Source: Podaxis mareebaensis
Taxonomy: Eukaryota > Basidiomycota > Agaricomycetes > Agaricales > Agaricaceae
Assembly: GCA_018524725.1 (NCBI GenBank)
Contig: JAEUWP010000431.1
Coordinates: forward strand, 1 to 28,128
Direction: 5' to 3'
DNA length: 28,128 nucleotides
Shown: one piece after another, positions 1-8,737 of the stretch
Numbering within the stretch: position 1 is the first letter of the stretch
Layout of the letters: every line of letters begins with the position of its first letter
Program-made: the position numbers and the translations under genes
Notes under the pieces: generated by a model
Told to the model about the DNA's origin: nothing
The model's database searches: none
The model's input: the letters and a program-made list of their open reading frames with translations, nothing else

Positions 1-713
1 CATTGCAACAGTGATTTTCTGTGTGGTGGGGATCACCACAAATAGAGCAATGGGGGTTGAATGCCCTGCACAGGTGAGTAGGGTGGCCCTACCTCCAGCA
101 CCTGTTGCAAAGAGGGGAAGCAGTGTGCATGGAAGCACCTCAGAAGGTGCAGACCCAGTTTTCAAAGAGGAGTGTGTGGTTGATAATGAGTTTCACCCTC
201 ATGGCCAATTGGGAATCCCAGAGGTCGAAGAATAAGATGGCAGAGTCAGAATGAGGGGAGATTCAATGGAAACAAGGTTTACCAACGAGGTGTTGAATTA
301 TCTTGTAGTAAGGGGAGTTTTCAATGACTTCTTTAAAGTCATCAGTGGTGTGGGGGGTACTGTCAGGTTGGAAATAAAGGAGGTTTGTCAGTTTGACAAA
401 CAATTTGGACATGGGAAGTGAGGGAGAGATTGTATCCCTCATTTCAGGTGTAGTGAAAGTGGACCTGTTAGAGTTGGCTATACCCTTCTTTATGATGAGG
501 AGTTCTTCATTGGTTGTGACTTGATTGGTTGAGAGCCACAAAGTCCAATTGTTGGACTTGGCTGACTTGACTTTAAGTAAGAAGCCCTTTTGGTAGAGGG
601 CATTGTTACAATTTTGCACCACCAGGTCAAGGGAGGTGATGTGAATGGGTTTGAACATGTCATTGTAGGGGATGATGATATTCTTACAAGAAGGGCCTTG
701 AGTGGCCTTGGGG
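1..713 (-). pseudogene. LINE copy A ORF1 (Gag-like), C-terminal part, cut by the window edge
   Basis: This is the continuation, on the far side of the 714-1452 insertion, of the LINE ORF1 that starts near 3109. ORF1 proteins of LINEs bind the element RNA. The frame runs from about 713 down to position 1. It carries in-frame stops, including one near 263, one in a TTC TGA codon pair that copy B (20106-22595) shares, and a TAG inside the first zinc knuckle. Two CCHC knuckles can be read: CNRCWR*GHPTHLC and CSICGDPHHTENHC, both fitting CX2CX4HX4C. The segment aligns codon by codon with copy B (for example GKP, SAILFFDLWDSQ, NHTLLFEN). The third knuckle and the ORF1 end lie outside the window. 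The copy is CpG-poor and non-functional. Confidence 0.85.
700..713. repeat. Left target-site duplication of LINE insertion
   Basis: The 14 bp GAGTGGCCTTGGGG occur here and again at 1453-1466, directly after the poly(A) tail. Removing the insert and one copy restores a continuous alignment with ORF1 copy B, which proves the boundary. Confidence 0.93.
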
Positions 714-715
714 TC

Positions 716-1171
716 ATGAACGACCCCTCTCATCGTGGCCACTCGTGGCTCCCTCTAGTTGACAGCGCAGGGAATCCTCTTCAGCCCAAATACGCCAAAG
801 GAGGCACTTGGCTCAATTCACCCCTTGGGAAGAACCCCAATTTATGCATGCGCTTCACACACTGCATTACCAACCACACACCCATTGGTGCCTTTTGACA
901 GTGCTTCTTCCCTGGGTGCCATATCACCTCTTGCCCCTGCGGCAAACAACTAGAAACGCAAGATCACATACTTGACGCCTGCCCCCAATTCCGATACCCA
1001 TATGGAGCCCGTAATGGCTTCCATTGGGTTATCCAGTTCTTAGACCAAAACCCCACAGCGTTCTCCTTTGCCGACCAGATTCAAGGACCTATTACTCAAG
1101 AAGAGTTCACAACCCGCTGCCTCAACCGCAGAGAGCGACTTGCAAGAAATGGAGTCCCAGACGTACATTGA
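716..1171 (+). pseudogene. LINE ORF2, C-terminal fragment with CCHC-type finger
   Basis: The frame runs from within the insert to a TGA at 1169-1171 with one internal TGA at 896-898, probably a decayed CGA. Readable landmarks are GHSWLPL, KYAKGGTWLNS, ITNHTPIG, then a cysteine/histidine cluster CFFPGCHITSCPCG...HILDAC, and a terminal DQIQGPITQEEF block. The same order is seen in the LINE fragment at 15716-16526, and the 27.2-28.05 kb fragment joins on just upstream of it. In fungal LINEs this segment follows the RNase H domain and ends ORF2. It is a dead-on-arrival fragment with no catalytic domain. Confidence 0.88.
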
Positions 1172-1452
1172 AGGCCTTCTCTTTCCCATTTACCTCATAG
1201 CTAGCTCCCCGCTCCTACCCCTCTTCTTCTTTTCTTTTCCATTTCTTTTACTCGTTTTGTTAAGTTAGTTCACTTTCTTTTCATCTCATCTATATATAGA
1301 GTAGCTTCACTTGCTCTCATACTTTTCTTTCTCTCTCTTTTCTCTATCTCTTTTCCTTTTCTCTAGTTTCGGTATTGGGACTGCTATCATGCACCCATTT
1401 GTAGTAGCTAGTTCTATTGCAATAAATGTCGATTAAAAAAAAAAAAAAAAAA
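1172..1452 (+). other. LINE 3' UTR, AATAAA signal and poly(A)
   Basis: This is a pyrimidine-rich 3' UTR with many CTCTTTTC runs and no coding content. It contains an AATAAA hexamer in GCAATAAATG shortly before an A run at about 1436-1452. Its last 70 bp are shared with 16725-16812. Confidence 0.8.
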
Positions 1453-1466
1453 GAGTGGCCTTGGGG
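1453..1466. repeat. Right target-site duplication of LINE insertion
   Basis: GAGTGGCCTTGGGG repeats 700-713 exactly and abuts the poly(A) tail of the inserted LINE. Confidence 0.93.
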
Positions 1467-3109
1467 GAACTAGACAGATGGGGAGAGGGTTTAGAAGGAG
1501 GGGGGGAGGATTTGATGTTGCCAGAAGAGTGGAGGAAGTTAATGATATTGACTGGTGACATATTAGGGAATTGGTTTTGAAGAGTAGCATATATTTGTAA
1601 CTCTTCAGGTTGCAATGGGGAGTTGGAGGCCACTCTGGCATAGGATGACCTCTGGGTTGAGGGGGAAGGGGCATTTGACCTGGGGCAGGTCTTGTAATTG
1701 ATGGGAGGGGGAATGGAAGAAGGAGGAGAGGGTTTAGGAGGAGGGGCTTGAGGAGGGAAAGTGGGAGCAACAATAGGCTTACACTGAGCTTGGGTGGCTA
1801 TTGGTTTATGAGGTGCCCATTGGCAAGTGACAGGTGTCCATGCACTAGAGTTAGTGTCACCTTTCCTGGAGTTTTGAGCTCCAGGAGTGGCTTCAGGAAG
1901 AGTAGAGGTGGCAGGGGGAGGGGGAAGCATTTCAGTGTCAACATTTGAACCAGAAGACTCACCTGGTTTGTTCATATCTTGCAAGGGGAGATGAGAGAGG
2001 GTGATTGCTCATGCTGTGTCCTTATTGAATTGTGAATCTGGGTCTTGGGACTGCCCAATGATGCCAGGAGGAAGGATGGAAGAGCTCTGGGGCTGCCCAG
2101 TAGCACTTTTGGGGGAAGGGGAGGACACAGCTGGTGCCTTTTCAGCCTGACATTCATTGCAGTGGCCTGTGGACATTGGAGTGGGAGTAGGAGAAAGAGT
2201 GTGGGAGGGGGGGAACTGCATAGACATGAAGTTGTACAGTCTTAGTTGATGACTATTGTAAGGGACAGATTTGTTGTGCAATTGTTCAGAATGTGCAATG
2301 GCCTGGAGGATCTGGATGAGGTGATGAGTGCCTTCAAAGGAAGAAAGGTTGCCTGAATTAGCCCAATTCCCTAAATAGGAGGAAACAAAGCCTAATAAGG
2401 AAGTGAGGCAATTAAGCCCCATGATGTCACTAGTGTTGGTGATGTCTATATTGAATAAGGCATTGCCAAGAGATTCATGGATGGATGACCAATCTGTTCT
2501 GTGGGTTGGCTGTGCATCTCCATGAGATTGTGCAGTGGGAGGGGGAGAGATGGGAGTGAAAGAGGGGATAATGGGGAGAGGATCAGAGGGTAGAGACTTG
2601 TCCCAAGCAGCTCCAGGAGTGGGGGGGACAAAGCCATAGGAGGAAGCAATGGCCTGAGAAGGGGAGAGGACTCTGTGAGATGGCAGAGCTATCTCAGGAG
2701 AGAGGTCAATTTCATCATGAGCCAGTGTGATAGAGGGATGAATAGAGTGAGGAGTGGAGAGGCCCTGGGAGCCTTCTTGTTCATCTTCAGCTTCTTCTGC
2801 TGAGGAAACTGATGCTGCATCATCATCATCTTTGAATTTCATACTCTTCTCTAAGTGATTAGAGAGAGACTGGTCAGTGGAGTAAGAACATTTGATTCCA
2901 ATTGAGGGTGTAGGCAAAGGCAGTTTGTACAGGAAGTCTTCCCTAGTGTTATCGAGGATGAATGGTCCTTCAGAGGGGTCTCAAGGTTGAGTTGAGACAG
3001 GTGCTAGGCTGGCACTTGAATGCCGATGATGAGTGATACTGGAACAAATGCTGTTGGCAGTCTTTTTCATACCTCCAAGGAAGCTGCTAGTCTCCTTAGA
3101 GTCTTTCAT
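1467..3109 (-). pseudogene. LINE copy A ORF1 (Gag-like), N-terminal two thirds
   Basis: The reading frame can be followed from a candidate ATG at 3109 (MKDSKETSS) to the insertion point, all in one frame from about 2940 downwards. The one nonsense codon inside 1984-2917 is a TGA near 2009, where copy B has CAA; both could come from an ancestral CGA. The frame also has a TGA near 2980. The protein is acidic and Ser/Pro-rich at the N-terminus (DDDDAASVSS), has a middle conserved region (ITNTSDIMGLNCLTSLLGF) and a Pro-rich linker before the knuckle region. Copy B (20106-24090) is collinear. No enzymatic motif is visible; assignment rests on the downstream CCHC knuckles and on the neighbouring ORF2 of copy B. 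Confidence 0.85.
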
Positions 3110-3493
3110 AGTGAAATAGAATGAGTTTGTTGATTCCTTGTACTACAAATAACTGTGCCACTGAAACAATAGTGGTAGTTACTGAGAAAGGAAGGTTGAA
3201 GCAGTCAAGTCAGTTTCAAAAGTTGTTCTCAGAGTGTGCTCTCTGAAGGAGGGTTTGGAGTTCCTGGAAACAGGAGTCAGAGAAAGGTTGATAGGAGGGA
3301 GGAGGGAGTTAGGGATACAGATTAGAGGGAGTGCACCTAGTTTTAGGCAGGGGTAGATGAGACATGTTGGATGATGGTCTGGACAAAAGGTCAGAGGGTG
3401 CTCTACCAAAGTTATCTTGCAGGAGACTTGGGTCAACTCATAGCCATGAGGACAAAAGAGAAGGTAGGGAGTGGAAGTGTAGCTTTATGATTC
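3110..3493. other. LINE copy A 5' leader and unassigned decayed sequence
   Basis: Positions 3110 to about 3190 match the region upstream of ORF1 in copy B (about 24090-24190; for example ACAATAGTGGT). Beyond about 3240 the two copies diverge, so the LINE 5' end or a later junction lies near there. I see no supported gene in 3240-3493; the 85-codon minus-strand frame here has no recognisable motif. Confidence 0.55.
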
Positions 3494-4110
3494 TGTTACT
3501 TAGGCATGGTATGGACATTGTGCCAGTGCAGAGAGATACTGTCCTAAGACACACCTGATACTATTAAGTTCCTAAGCAGAATGCCTGTCTGTTCACCAGG
3601 TGAACTAGAGGCTGGTTAGAGATCTCAGAGGGACTGCCACCAGGAGGGATATGACTTGTAAGGTCACAGGCCTCTCCAGAGGTTTAGCTGTTATGCCAGT
3701 TATCCTGTTGAGGCAGATAGAGCTCTCATGCAGCAAGAAGATAAAGCAGAAGAAGAGCCTGCTATTCTCATGCTATGTACAAGTGATCATAAAGCTAAGT
3801 TCTACTTACTTTACAAGCTACCCAAATACTAGAGCAATTGCTATACTACATGTCCATATTGAGATGTGCATAACTACTTCAGTGTTCTAATAATACTAGA
3901 CTGAGCCTGAGGTAAGATGTGAGATCTGTTGGAAGAGGACTACTACTATGAGAGGTAATGCTGAGTCTGAATGCTGAATATAGTACAGCTCAGAGATCAG
4001 ATATATGGCTGATGGCTGAAGTGTGAGTCAAGACAACTGAGGGAGGAGACAGAGGGAAAGGGACAAGAGAGGCAATGCTGTGTGAGAGGAAATGAGGGAC
4101 AGTGTAATGA
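3494..4110. mobile_element. LTR-like repeat, family B, copy 1
   Basis: This starts TGTTACTTAGG and is similar along its length to 11706-12351, with blocks such as GAGATACTGTCCTAAGACA, TATTAAGTTCCT and GTTATGCCAGTTATCCTGT. Copy 2 has clear TGTTAC...GTAACA ends; here the right end is eroded (GTGTAATGA) and is placed at about 4110. Because the ends form a 6-bp inverted repeat, orientation is not set by the termini. I see no convincing coding frame, and no TSD is recognisable. Confidence 0.7.
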
Positions 4111-4114
4111 GACA

Positions 4115-4119
4115 CTAGG
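4115..4119. repeat. Left 5-bp TSD of family A solo LTR copy 1
   Basis: CTAGG here is repeated at 5487-5491, immediately outside the LTR ends. Confidence 0.9.
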
Positions 4120-5486
4120 TGTTATGAACTTGCCCTAGATATTGTGTACCAACATCATCTACCATGCCCTTATCCATGAACTTAGCCTCCCAAACACCTC
4201 TCAAGACACCACCACTGATACCAATGAATCTACCAGCAACTCAACTCACTATAGAAATGAAGCCTTTGCCAATCATCACCTTCCTGGTCACACCTCACTT
4301 TTCTCTGAAGACTAGCCAACCCCCAGCCCTATGTTCTACTCCACTGATTGCATGATGACTGAAATACTGTGCATCACTTGGGAGAATGCTCCCTTCACTC
4401 ATGTCTTCAACCTCAATGGCCTTTACATCCAGACTATTACTAACAACTTCAACTCATCCTGGGCTCATGGTTGGAAGATGATTCCTTACACTGGAGAACT
4501 AATAGTATTCCTTCACCCCTACATGATGTACCTGCTAGAAGTCATCCCCCATATTATTAAATATGAAGTCACCCACAGCCTTTACTTTTGAGAAGTAGAG
4601 GTTTATCATATCAATCCTAACTCTGAGGATCCACCTTCTATTCCCCCATGGCTTATCCAGCTTCCTCCACTCTTCAGCATTGATTCCAATGTTCCCAGCA
4701 TTGACAAGTCACCACCCAAAGAACCAGCCACTGCTCTACCTCCACCTCCTCCTTACCCACCTCCCTATGCCACAGTAGACATCTCCTCATCATCCTCATC
4801 ATTGCAGTCACCACACTGCAGCTCTATGGTTGAGTCAGACTCTTCTGACTCTCCACTCATTGGGAACTTCACAGTTCCCTCCTCCACCTTATCCCCTGCA
4901 TTGTTTACTTCTGACTCTTCTAATGGACAACTTCACCCAGACTTAGACTTGTAGTATATGCCTCTTATCTATTGATCAGGATGTACAGACTCATCTCTAG
5001 TACTACTCTCTGTTCCTGTTTCTCACTACTCCTCCATAACTTGTCTTGAACTATTCTTGGACTTAGTCTATTTTTAGTCTTTAGTCTGTTTCCATTCTCA
5101 TCCCATCTCCACTCTGCAGTTACATGTTTCTGATTGGCTATTGGACTTAGCAATACATTGTCATAATTTCCTGATTAGGACTTAGATGTGAGCTTAAATA
5201 GCTGCCCATGTACTGGAAGTGCAAGCTTCTAATATTCTCAAATTGTATCTGTGTTCTTCACTCTTACAATTGATGTTAGTTGACAATCAGTGTGGTAGTA
5301 AACTCTCTATTGGTCATACCCTCAACTGATAGAAGTTTGACCTCTGAGTGTGCTTAATTGGACACTTGCCTTGCCACCTACTTACCATCATTCTTCTTGG
5401 TAGATCCTGGTGTTTGTGAACCATCTACTGAGATAGCCACCCCCTAGCTTAAGCATAGGCAACCAGTGATAAGGACCACCCTAACA
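4120..5486 (+). mobile_element. Solo LTR, family A, copy 1
   Basis: This is a 1367-bp unit starting TGTTATGAAC and ending CCTAACA. The termini form a TGTTA/TAACA inverted pair and are flanked by a perfect 5-bp duplication (CTAGG). TG...CA ends with a 5-bp TSD are diagnostic of LTR-retroelement integration. No internal domain is attached, so it is a solo LTR left by LTR-LTR recombination. By eye I find no CpG dinucleotide in the whole unit, so it is old. A TTAAATAG box near 5198 and the following CATGTACTGGAAG are conserved in all three full-length copies and are a candidate promoter core. Confidence 0.93.
4124..4954 (+). pseudogene. Decayed LTR-A ORF (copy 1)
   Basis: This is collinear with the intact 273-aa frame of copy 2 (22600-23421), starting at an ATG inside the LTR terminus. 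The span is 277 codons with no net frameshift. I read three internal stops: TAG at codon 5, TAG replacing a Trp in SEDW, and TGA where copy 2 has CAA (codon 156). The conserved block (MMTEIL, WENAPFTHVF, AHGWKMIPY, IVFLHPYMMY), the PPPYPPPY tail and the final LHPDLDL are all retained. Loss by point mutation only suggests the frame was coding when this copy inserted. Function unknown. Confidence 0.8.
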
Positions 5487-5491
5487 CTAGG
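5487..5491. repeat. Right 5-bp TSD of family A solo LTR copy 1
   Basis: CTAGG, identical to 4115-4119. Confidence 0.9.
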
Positions 5492-6070
5492 TGAAGATGA
5501 TGGAAAACAAGAGGAGTATAACACTTTTGCCTTGCTTTGGTCAAAAGCTTCAAAAAGCAGGACATCATAAAACAAATCAGATGCATTCCAATTTGGAAAG
5601 GTCTGATGTGACAGATCTGATTGAGCCTCCAGGATGTCCTCCATGCTAACTTCCAGGTTTCAGACACTTTGCAACTACAGATGGCCTCAGAATGAATACC
5701 ATTTGGCTTATATGATATGGGGATCCATGTTGTAGCACTATTGTGTATGCAATTGATGCCTACATTGAGATACCTCATTTTGCAAGGGACTGCCAATGAT
5801 CCCCTCAATCATTGTGACATGGTCAGATCACCAATAATAACCAGAAACACTATCATTTTGTAACTGAGGCACTAGGGTGTATAACTACAAAAAGTCTGAA
5901 GGGAAAAGGTGAAAATCTCAAGTGGGAATGTGAAATTTTCCACTGAGTGTCCATTTCCCACTGACCATTCAATGACTGTACCTGGGAAGATGTTAAAAGA
6001 CAATGAAGCACTAGACATATGGGAAAACAGAGATAGAGAGCAATTTTCATAGGGCAAGGAGGGGTGTAAG
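5492..6070. other. Unassigned decayed sequence between LTR-A1 and the gene island
   Basis: This CpG-poor stretch resumes the sequence interrupted by the solo LTR. Several short minus-strand frames overlap here (for example 5449-5808), but they disagree with one another, one crosses the LTR boundary, and none shows a motif. An inverted pair AGTGGGAA/TTCCCACT lies near 5920-5961. I see no supported gene. Confidence 0.5.
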
Positions 6071-6077
6071 CTGGGGC

Positions 6078-6296
6078 TTACACAGTCATAGGATGATCAG
6101 GTGTCTTAGGAAGTAGTACAAAAGGCAAGTTGCAAGTGGGATAGTCACTTTCTTCTTCTCCCATCTCGAATACACCCTCAAGTTCATTGTATATCTGTGT
6201 CTCCCTCCAGTGAGGCCAAACGTACTGTATATGGTGGCCTTTCAAGAGGATCCCGAAGAGGACAAGGACCAACCATGACCCACACACTGGCTGCAA
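6078..6296 (-). CDS. Possible terminal exon of an unrecognised hypothetical gene
   Basis: This is a 72-codon frame at the edge of the CpG-containing island. It has no ATG start: upstream codons stay open for about nine triplets and then meet a TAG, and a TGCAG that could be a splice acceptor precedes it. It encodes a hydrophobic stretch (WLVLVLFGILL) followed by an acidic, tryptophan-containing segment (YVWPHWRETQIYNELEGVF) and a CNLPFVLLP tail. That layout would fit the last exon of a membrane or secreted protein, but I recognise no family and see no upstream exon with confidence. It could also be chance. Confidence 0.3.
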   Translation of the reverse strand: MQPVCGSWLVLVLFGILLKGHHIQYVWPHWRETQIYNELEGVFEMGEEESDYPTCNLPFVLLPKTPDHPMTV

Positions 6297-6399
6297 TGCA
6301 TACTTTTCAAACCTTTTCCCTTTCTATTCTTTTCCCATACCTTACCCATGATTCTATGATTATATGACTATGACAACTCACAGTAACAACACAACACAT

Positions 6400-6760
6400 C
6401 TACACTAGTGTACCCCGTAGACTTACCACATCAACCGGACTACTCCACACACCATCTCAGAACCCCTTATATTTACTTAGATACCACCCTGCCGAGGGGC
6501 GTAGTTACCTAGTACGCGCTCACTGCGTCTTAGCAGACAGTTTGTTTGTAGCGGTATAGAAATGCAGAATACAACAACAACAACAATCCACATCACGTGC
6601 CAGTACAACGCTGGTGGGACGGTTAAATTGCATCTGTCACTGAAACGCCGATTCAATTCATGCACCAGAACTGCCCGACAGGTTCCCCACGTATAATCCT
6701 CCTGTTCTGATCAATCATCAACAACGGTGTCGACCAGCTTGGTCTCAAAGCCGCCCTACG
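6400..6760 (+). promoter_or_regulatory. Upstream region of the F-box gene
   Basis: This non-coding, CpG-containing stretch precedes the F-box start. It holds a TTATATTTA box near 6467, a CACGTG E-box near 6594 and a CAA-rich leader (CAACAACAACAACAA near 6570, and ATCAACAACGG near 6718), typical of fungal 5' regions. Assignment is by position and composition only. Confidence 0.4.
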
Positions 6761-7735
6761 ATGGAAACGAACCTCGCTAATTCACCCGATTTCGCGCTAC
6801 ATGTATACCGGACGCAGAATATCTGTGACAACGCCTTAGATAATGCGAAGCTGGAAAAACGATGTCCGCTCGACAATGGGCGACACGATTGCACGCTCAT
6901 CTCCACGTGTTTTGCCGCCGGTCAGCTCGACAGGCTTCCCCTAGAACTTCTCACCGAGGTCCTGCTGCAGCTAGACATTCCTTCGCTGACTCGCTTCCGC
7001 GGCCTCAACCGCCGCGCAATGCAGCTTGTCAACTCGGTCCGCCAGTACACCGCAATCATCGAGCATTGCCCTAACATCATCCGCGCCATTATCAGCATCC
7101 AGGCGGACGCGTTCGACTGCGGTACACTGTACAGAACGCTTTGTACAAGCCAATGTTCCACGTGCAATCGCTTTGGCGATCATCTCTATCTTATAGACTG
7201 TCGCCGCGTCTGCTACTTCTGTTTCACCCGGCGGCCGGAATACTTCCCCCTCACAAGCCACGAAGCATCTAGGTTGTTCACCCCCAACGCAGTGCCACAG
7301 AGCAGTACTAAAAGCTCCCGCAAACTTTTAGGGTTGGCAAAACTCCCGAGCATCCTGAGCCTGCCCGGGCGGTACTGTGCTGGTTGGACTACGAGGGGGG
7401 GTAGTTTGGAGCGGAAGCGACTTCGACTCTATGATCGCCAGGCAGTGGTCCAGAGTCTGGCGGGCCGTGGTCTTCCACAGCTGGACAAAACCACCAGGGA
7501 GCCTAAGCGATTCATGGCCATCATCACCGCGCCGGTTCTGCTCAATGCTGGCCGGCAGGTCGACCGGGGATTCTTCTGCCTCGGCTGCAGGGACGAGACG
7601 GAGGAGAAAACTAAGCACTTTAGAATCAAATACACGACACAAGGCATTTTAGAGCACATTGCGAGCTGTGGACCAGTAGTAGAGAGGATCCCCGGCAGGT
7701 TCATGCATGTTGCCAAGGACCGGATCAAGTCGTAG
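6761..7735 (+). CDS. F-box protein with Cys-rich C-terminal region (ascomycete type)
   Basis: This is a 324-aa intronless frame. Residues about 55-95 form an F-box (QLDRLPLELLTEVLLQLDIP, then LTRFRGLNRRAMQLV), which in known proteins binds Skp1 and links substrates to an SCF ubiquitin ligase. The region that follows (CPNIIRAIISIQADAFDCGTLYR) and two CxxC pairs at residues 132/135 and 151/154 resemble a family I know from ascomycete genomes, where the Cys pairs may bind zinc. A C-terminal CxxC (273/276) with HxxxC (299/303) may form a second zinc site. The ATG at 6761 is the first in frame. The frame is intact, CpG-rich and unlike the repeats around it. The substrate is unknown. Confidence 0.88.
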   Translation: METNLANSPDFALHVYRTQNICDNALDNAKLEKRCPLDNGRHDCTLISTCFAAGQLDRLPLELLTEVLLQLDIPSLTRFRGLNRRAMQLVNSVRQYTAIIEHCPNIIRAIISIQADAFDCGTLYRTLCTSQCSTCNRFGDHLYLIDCRRVCYFCFTRRPEYFPLTSHEASRLFTPNAVPQSSTKSSRKLLGLAKLPSILSLPGRYCAGWTTRGGSLERKRLRLYDRQAVVQSLAGRGLPQLDKTTREPKRFMAIITAPVLLNAGRQVDRGFFCLGCRDETEEKTKHFRIKYTTQGILEHIASCGPVVERIPGRFMHVAKDRIKS

Positions 7736-7799
7736 TCAGCTTTCCTGGATGAGGTACCTATTTCATAAAATCCCAAGCCCCTGTAACTAAGCTCTTCCT

Positions 7800-7805
7800 A
7801 ATAAA
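7800..7805 (+). terminator. AATAAA polyadenylation signal of the F-box gene
   Basis: A perfect AATAAA lies 65 bp after the F-box stop codon, in a plausible place for cleavage and polyadenylation of that transcript. Confidence 0.55.
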
Positions 7806-8333
7806 ACTGAAGCTACGGGTTATTCACATTCGAACGAGAGGGCTGATCCAACTCTTGGTCGGAGATAGTTTTTGGTGTTCTTTTACCGAAAACGAATCTT
7901 TCGCAAGCTTCTGTCAGCTATAGTTCAAAAGCGCCATGGTGGTGCCTACACATGTGTCTGGTATTCAATGTACTTAGGACGCGTTCGAATGCCTTCAGCA
8001 TTCGAATAGTCAAGCCTTTGACCATAAGGTAGACGACACCAGAACATAGCACCTTGAGTAATTGTGTTACATAAGCGCCAAGCGCGGCAAAATCTGAGGG
8101 CTTTCAAAAAAAAAAAAGCTGGACATGCAAATTTAGACCAGGGATAGTCTAGTTATATTAGAAACCTCTCCTCATACTCCTATCGAACCTTCCGCCTTAT
8201 CTCTGGGAAGAATACGCGGTACATACAACGCTAATGTTACTCCTTATCTTCTCACATAAGTTCTTTCCACTTTTCCCTGCGTCGAAAATATCACGGGTAG
8301 AACCGGCGCGCACGGGCCGTTACGCTACTGGGG
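7806..8333. other. Intergenic region inside the gene island
   Basis: The stretch has mixed composition with some CpG and a 12-A run near 8107. I see no supported coding frame, RNA gene or repeat. Confidence 0.5.
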
Positions 8334-8546
8334 CTAACCGCCCCCACGCCCACCTTCCCGGCGGTACATTGGATCCTGAGTCCCGGCCGGCACCATATGC
8401 TTTCTGCAATAATGTACCGACGCTGGCTGGTACTCTCTCGTTGGTTTCGCGCATCGCACGTTTGAACCAGCATGCACCTGGCACTGAACGAACTCCTCGG
8501 ACTTTTCACAACCACAGGTGTATTGGTGGATCTTTTGAGTGCACAT
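8334..8546 (-). CDS. Small Cys-rich hypothetical protein
   Basis: This is a 70-aa frame starting ATG TGC. It opens MCTQKIHQYTCGCEKSEEF, with cysteines at residues 2, 11, 13, 22, 32 and 47 and a histidine-rich HYCRKHM segment. The spacing of Cys and His suggests a metal-binding mini-domain, and small ascomycete proteins beginning in this way are familiar to me, but I cannot name a function. There is no signal peptide. The C-terminus is Gly-rich and may be replaced by a further exon. A TTTATAC element lies upstream on the coding strand. Longer frames on the opposite strand (8234-8548) lack such a pattern, so I prefer this strand. Confidence 0.5.
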   Translation of the reverse strand: MCTQKIHQYTCGCEKSEEFVQCQVHAGSNVRCAKPTREYQPASVHYCRKHMVPAGTQDPMYRREGGRGGG

Positions 8547-8737
8547 AGTGAGTCTTTAGGGCGTGGTGAGTAATGCGTCTATGTCGGGCTATTCCGCAGC
8601 GACAGAGTTTTGCTCACTTAGTATAAAGCGTAGTTTGACAGAGTCGCAGTGTGAAGCAGATAAGTGGTAGTGCTGTTTCCACTGTTTCCGCGTTGCTTGC
8701 TTTCGATAGTAAGTTAGCTGTCTGTCGCTGATGTAGG

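Larger units (their letters stand above)
714..1452 (+). mobile_element. 5'-truncated LINE 3' end inserted in LINE copy A
   Basis: This insert consists of the last third of a LINE ORF2, a 3' UTR of about 265 bp and a poly(A) run at about 1436-1452, bounded by 14-bp target duplications. It has the hallmarks of target-primed reverse transcription that stopped early: 5' truncation, an A tail and a TSD. The 3' UTR end (GGTATTGGGACTGCTA... GCAATAAATG) matches that of the LINE fragment ending at 16812, so they belong to one family. The insert keeps many CpGs while its host ORF1 has few, so it is younger than its host. Confidence 0.93.

Noticed and set aside
1433..1984. ORF ending in poly-Phe
   Set aside because: The Phe run is translated from the poly(A) tail of the inserted LINE; the real coding part ends at the TSD.
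6477..6665. 62-codon minus-strand frame with a hydrophobic segment
   Set aside because: Lies in the F-box promoter region, and the poly-Val stretch is the antisense of a CAA repeat.
7328..7776. Minus-strand frames of 104 and 115 codons opposite the F-box gene
   Set aside because: They are antisense shadows of a CpG-rich coding region; no motif, and the plus-strand frame has a recognised domain.
8234..8548. 104-codon plus-strand frame
   Set aside because: Overlaps the Cys-patterned minus-strand ORF, has biased composition without motif, and is probably its shadow.
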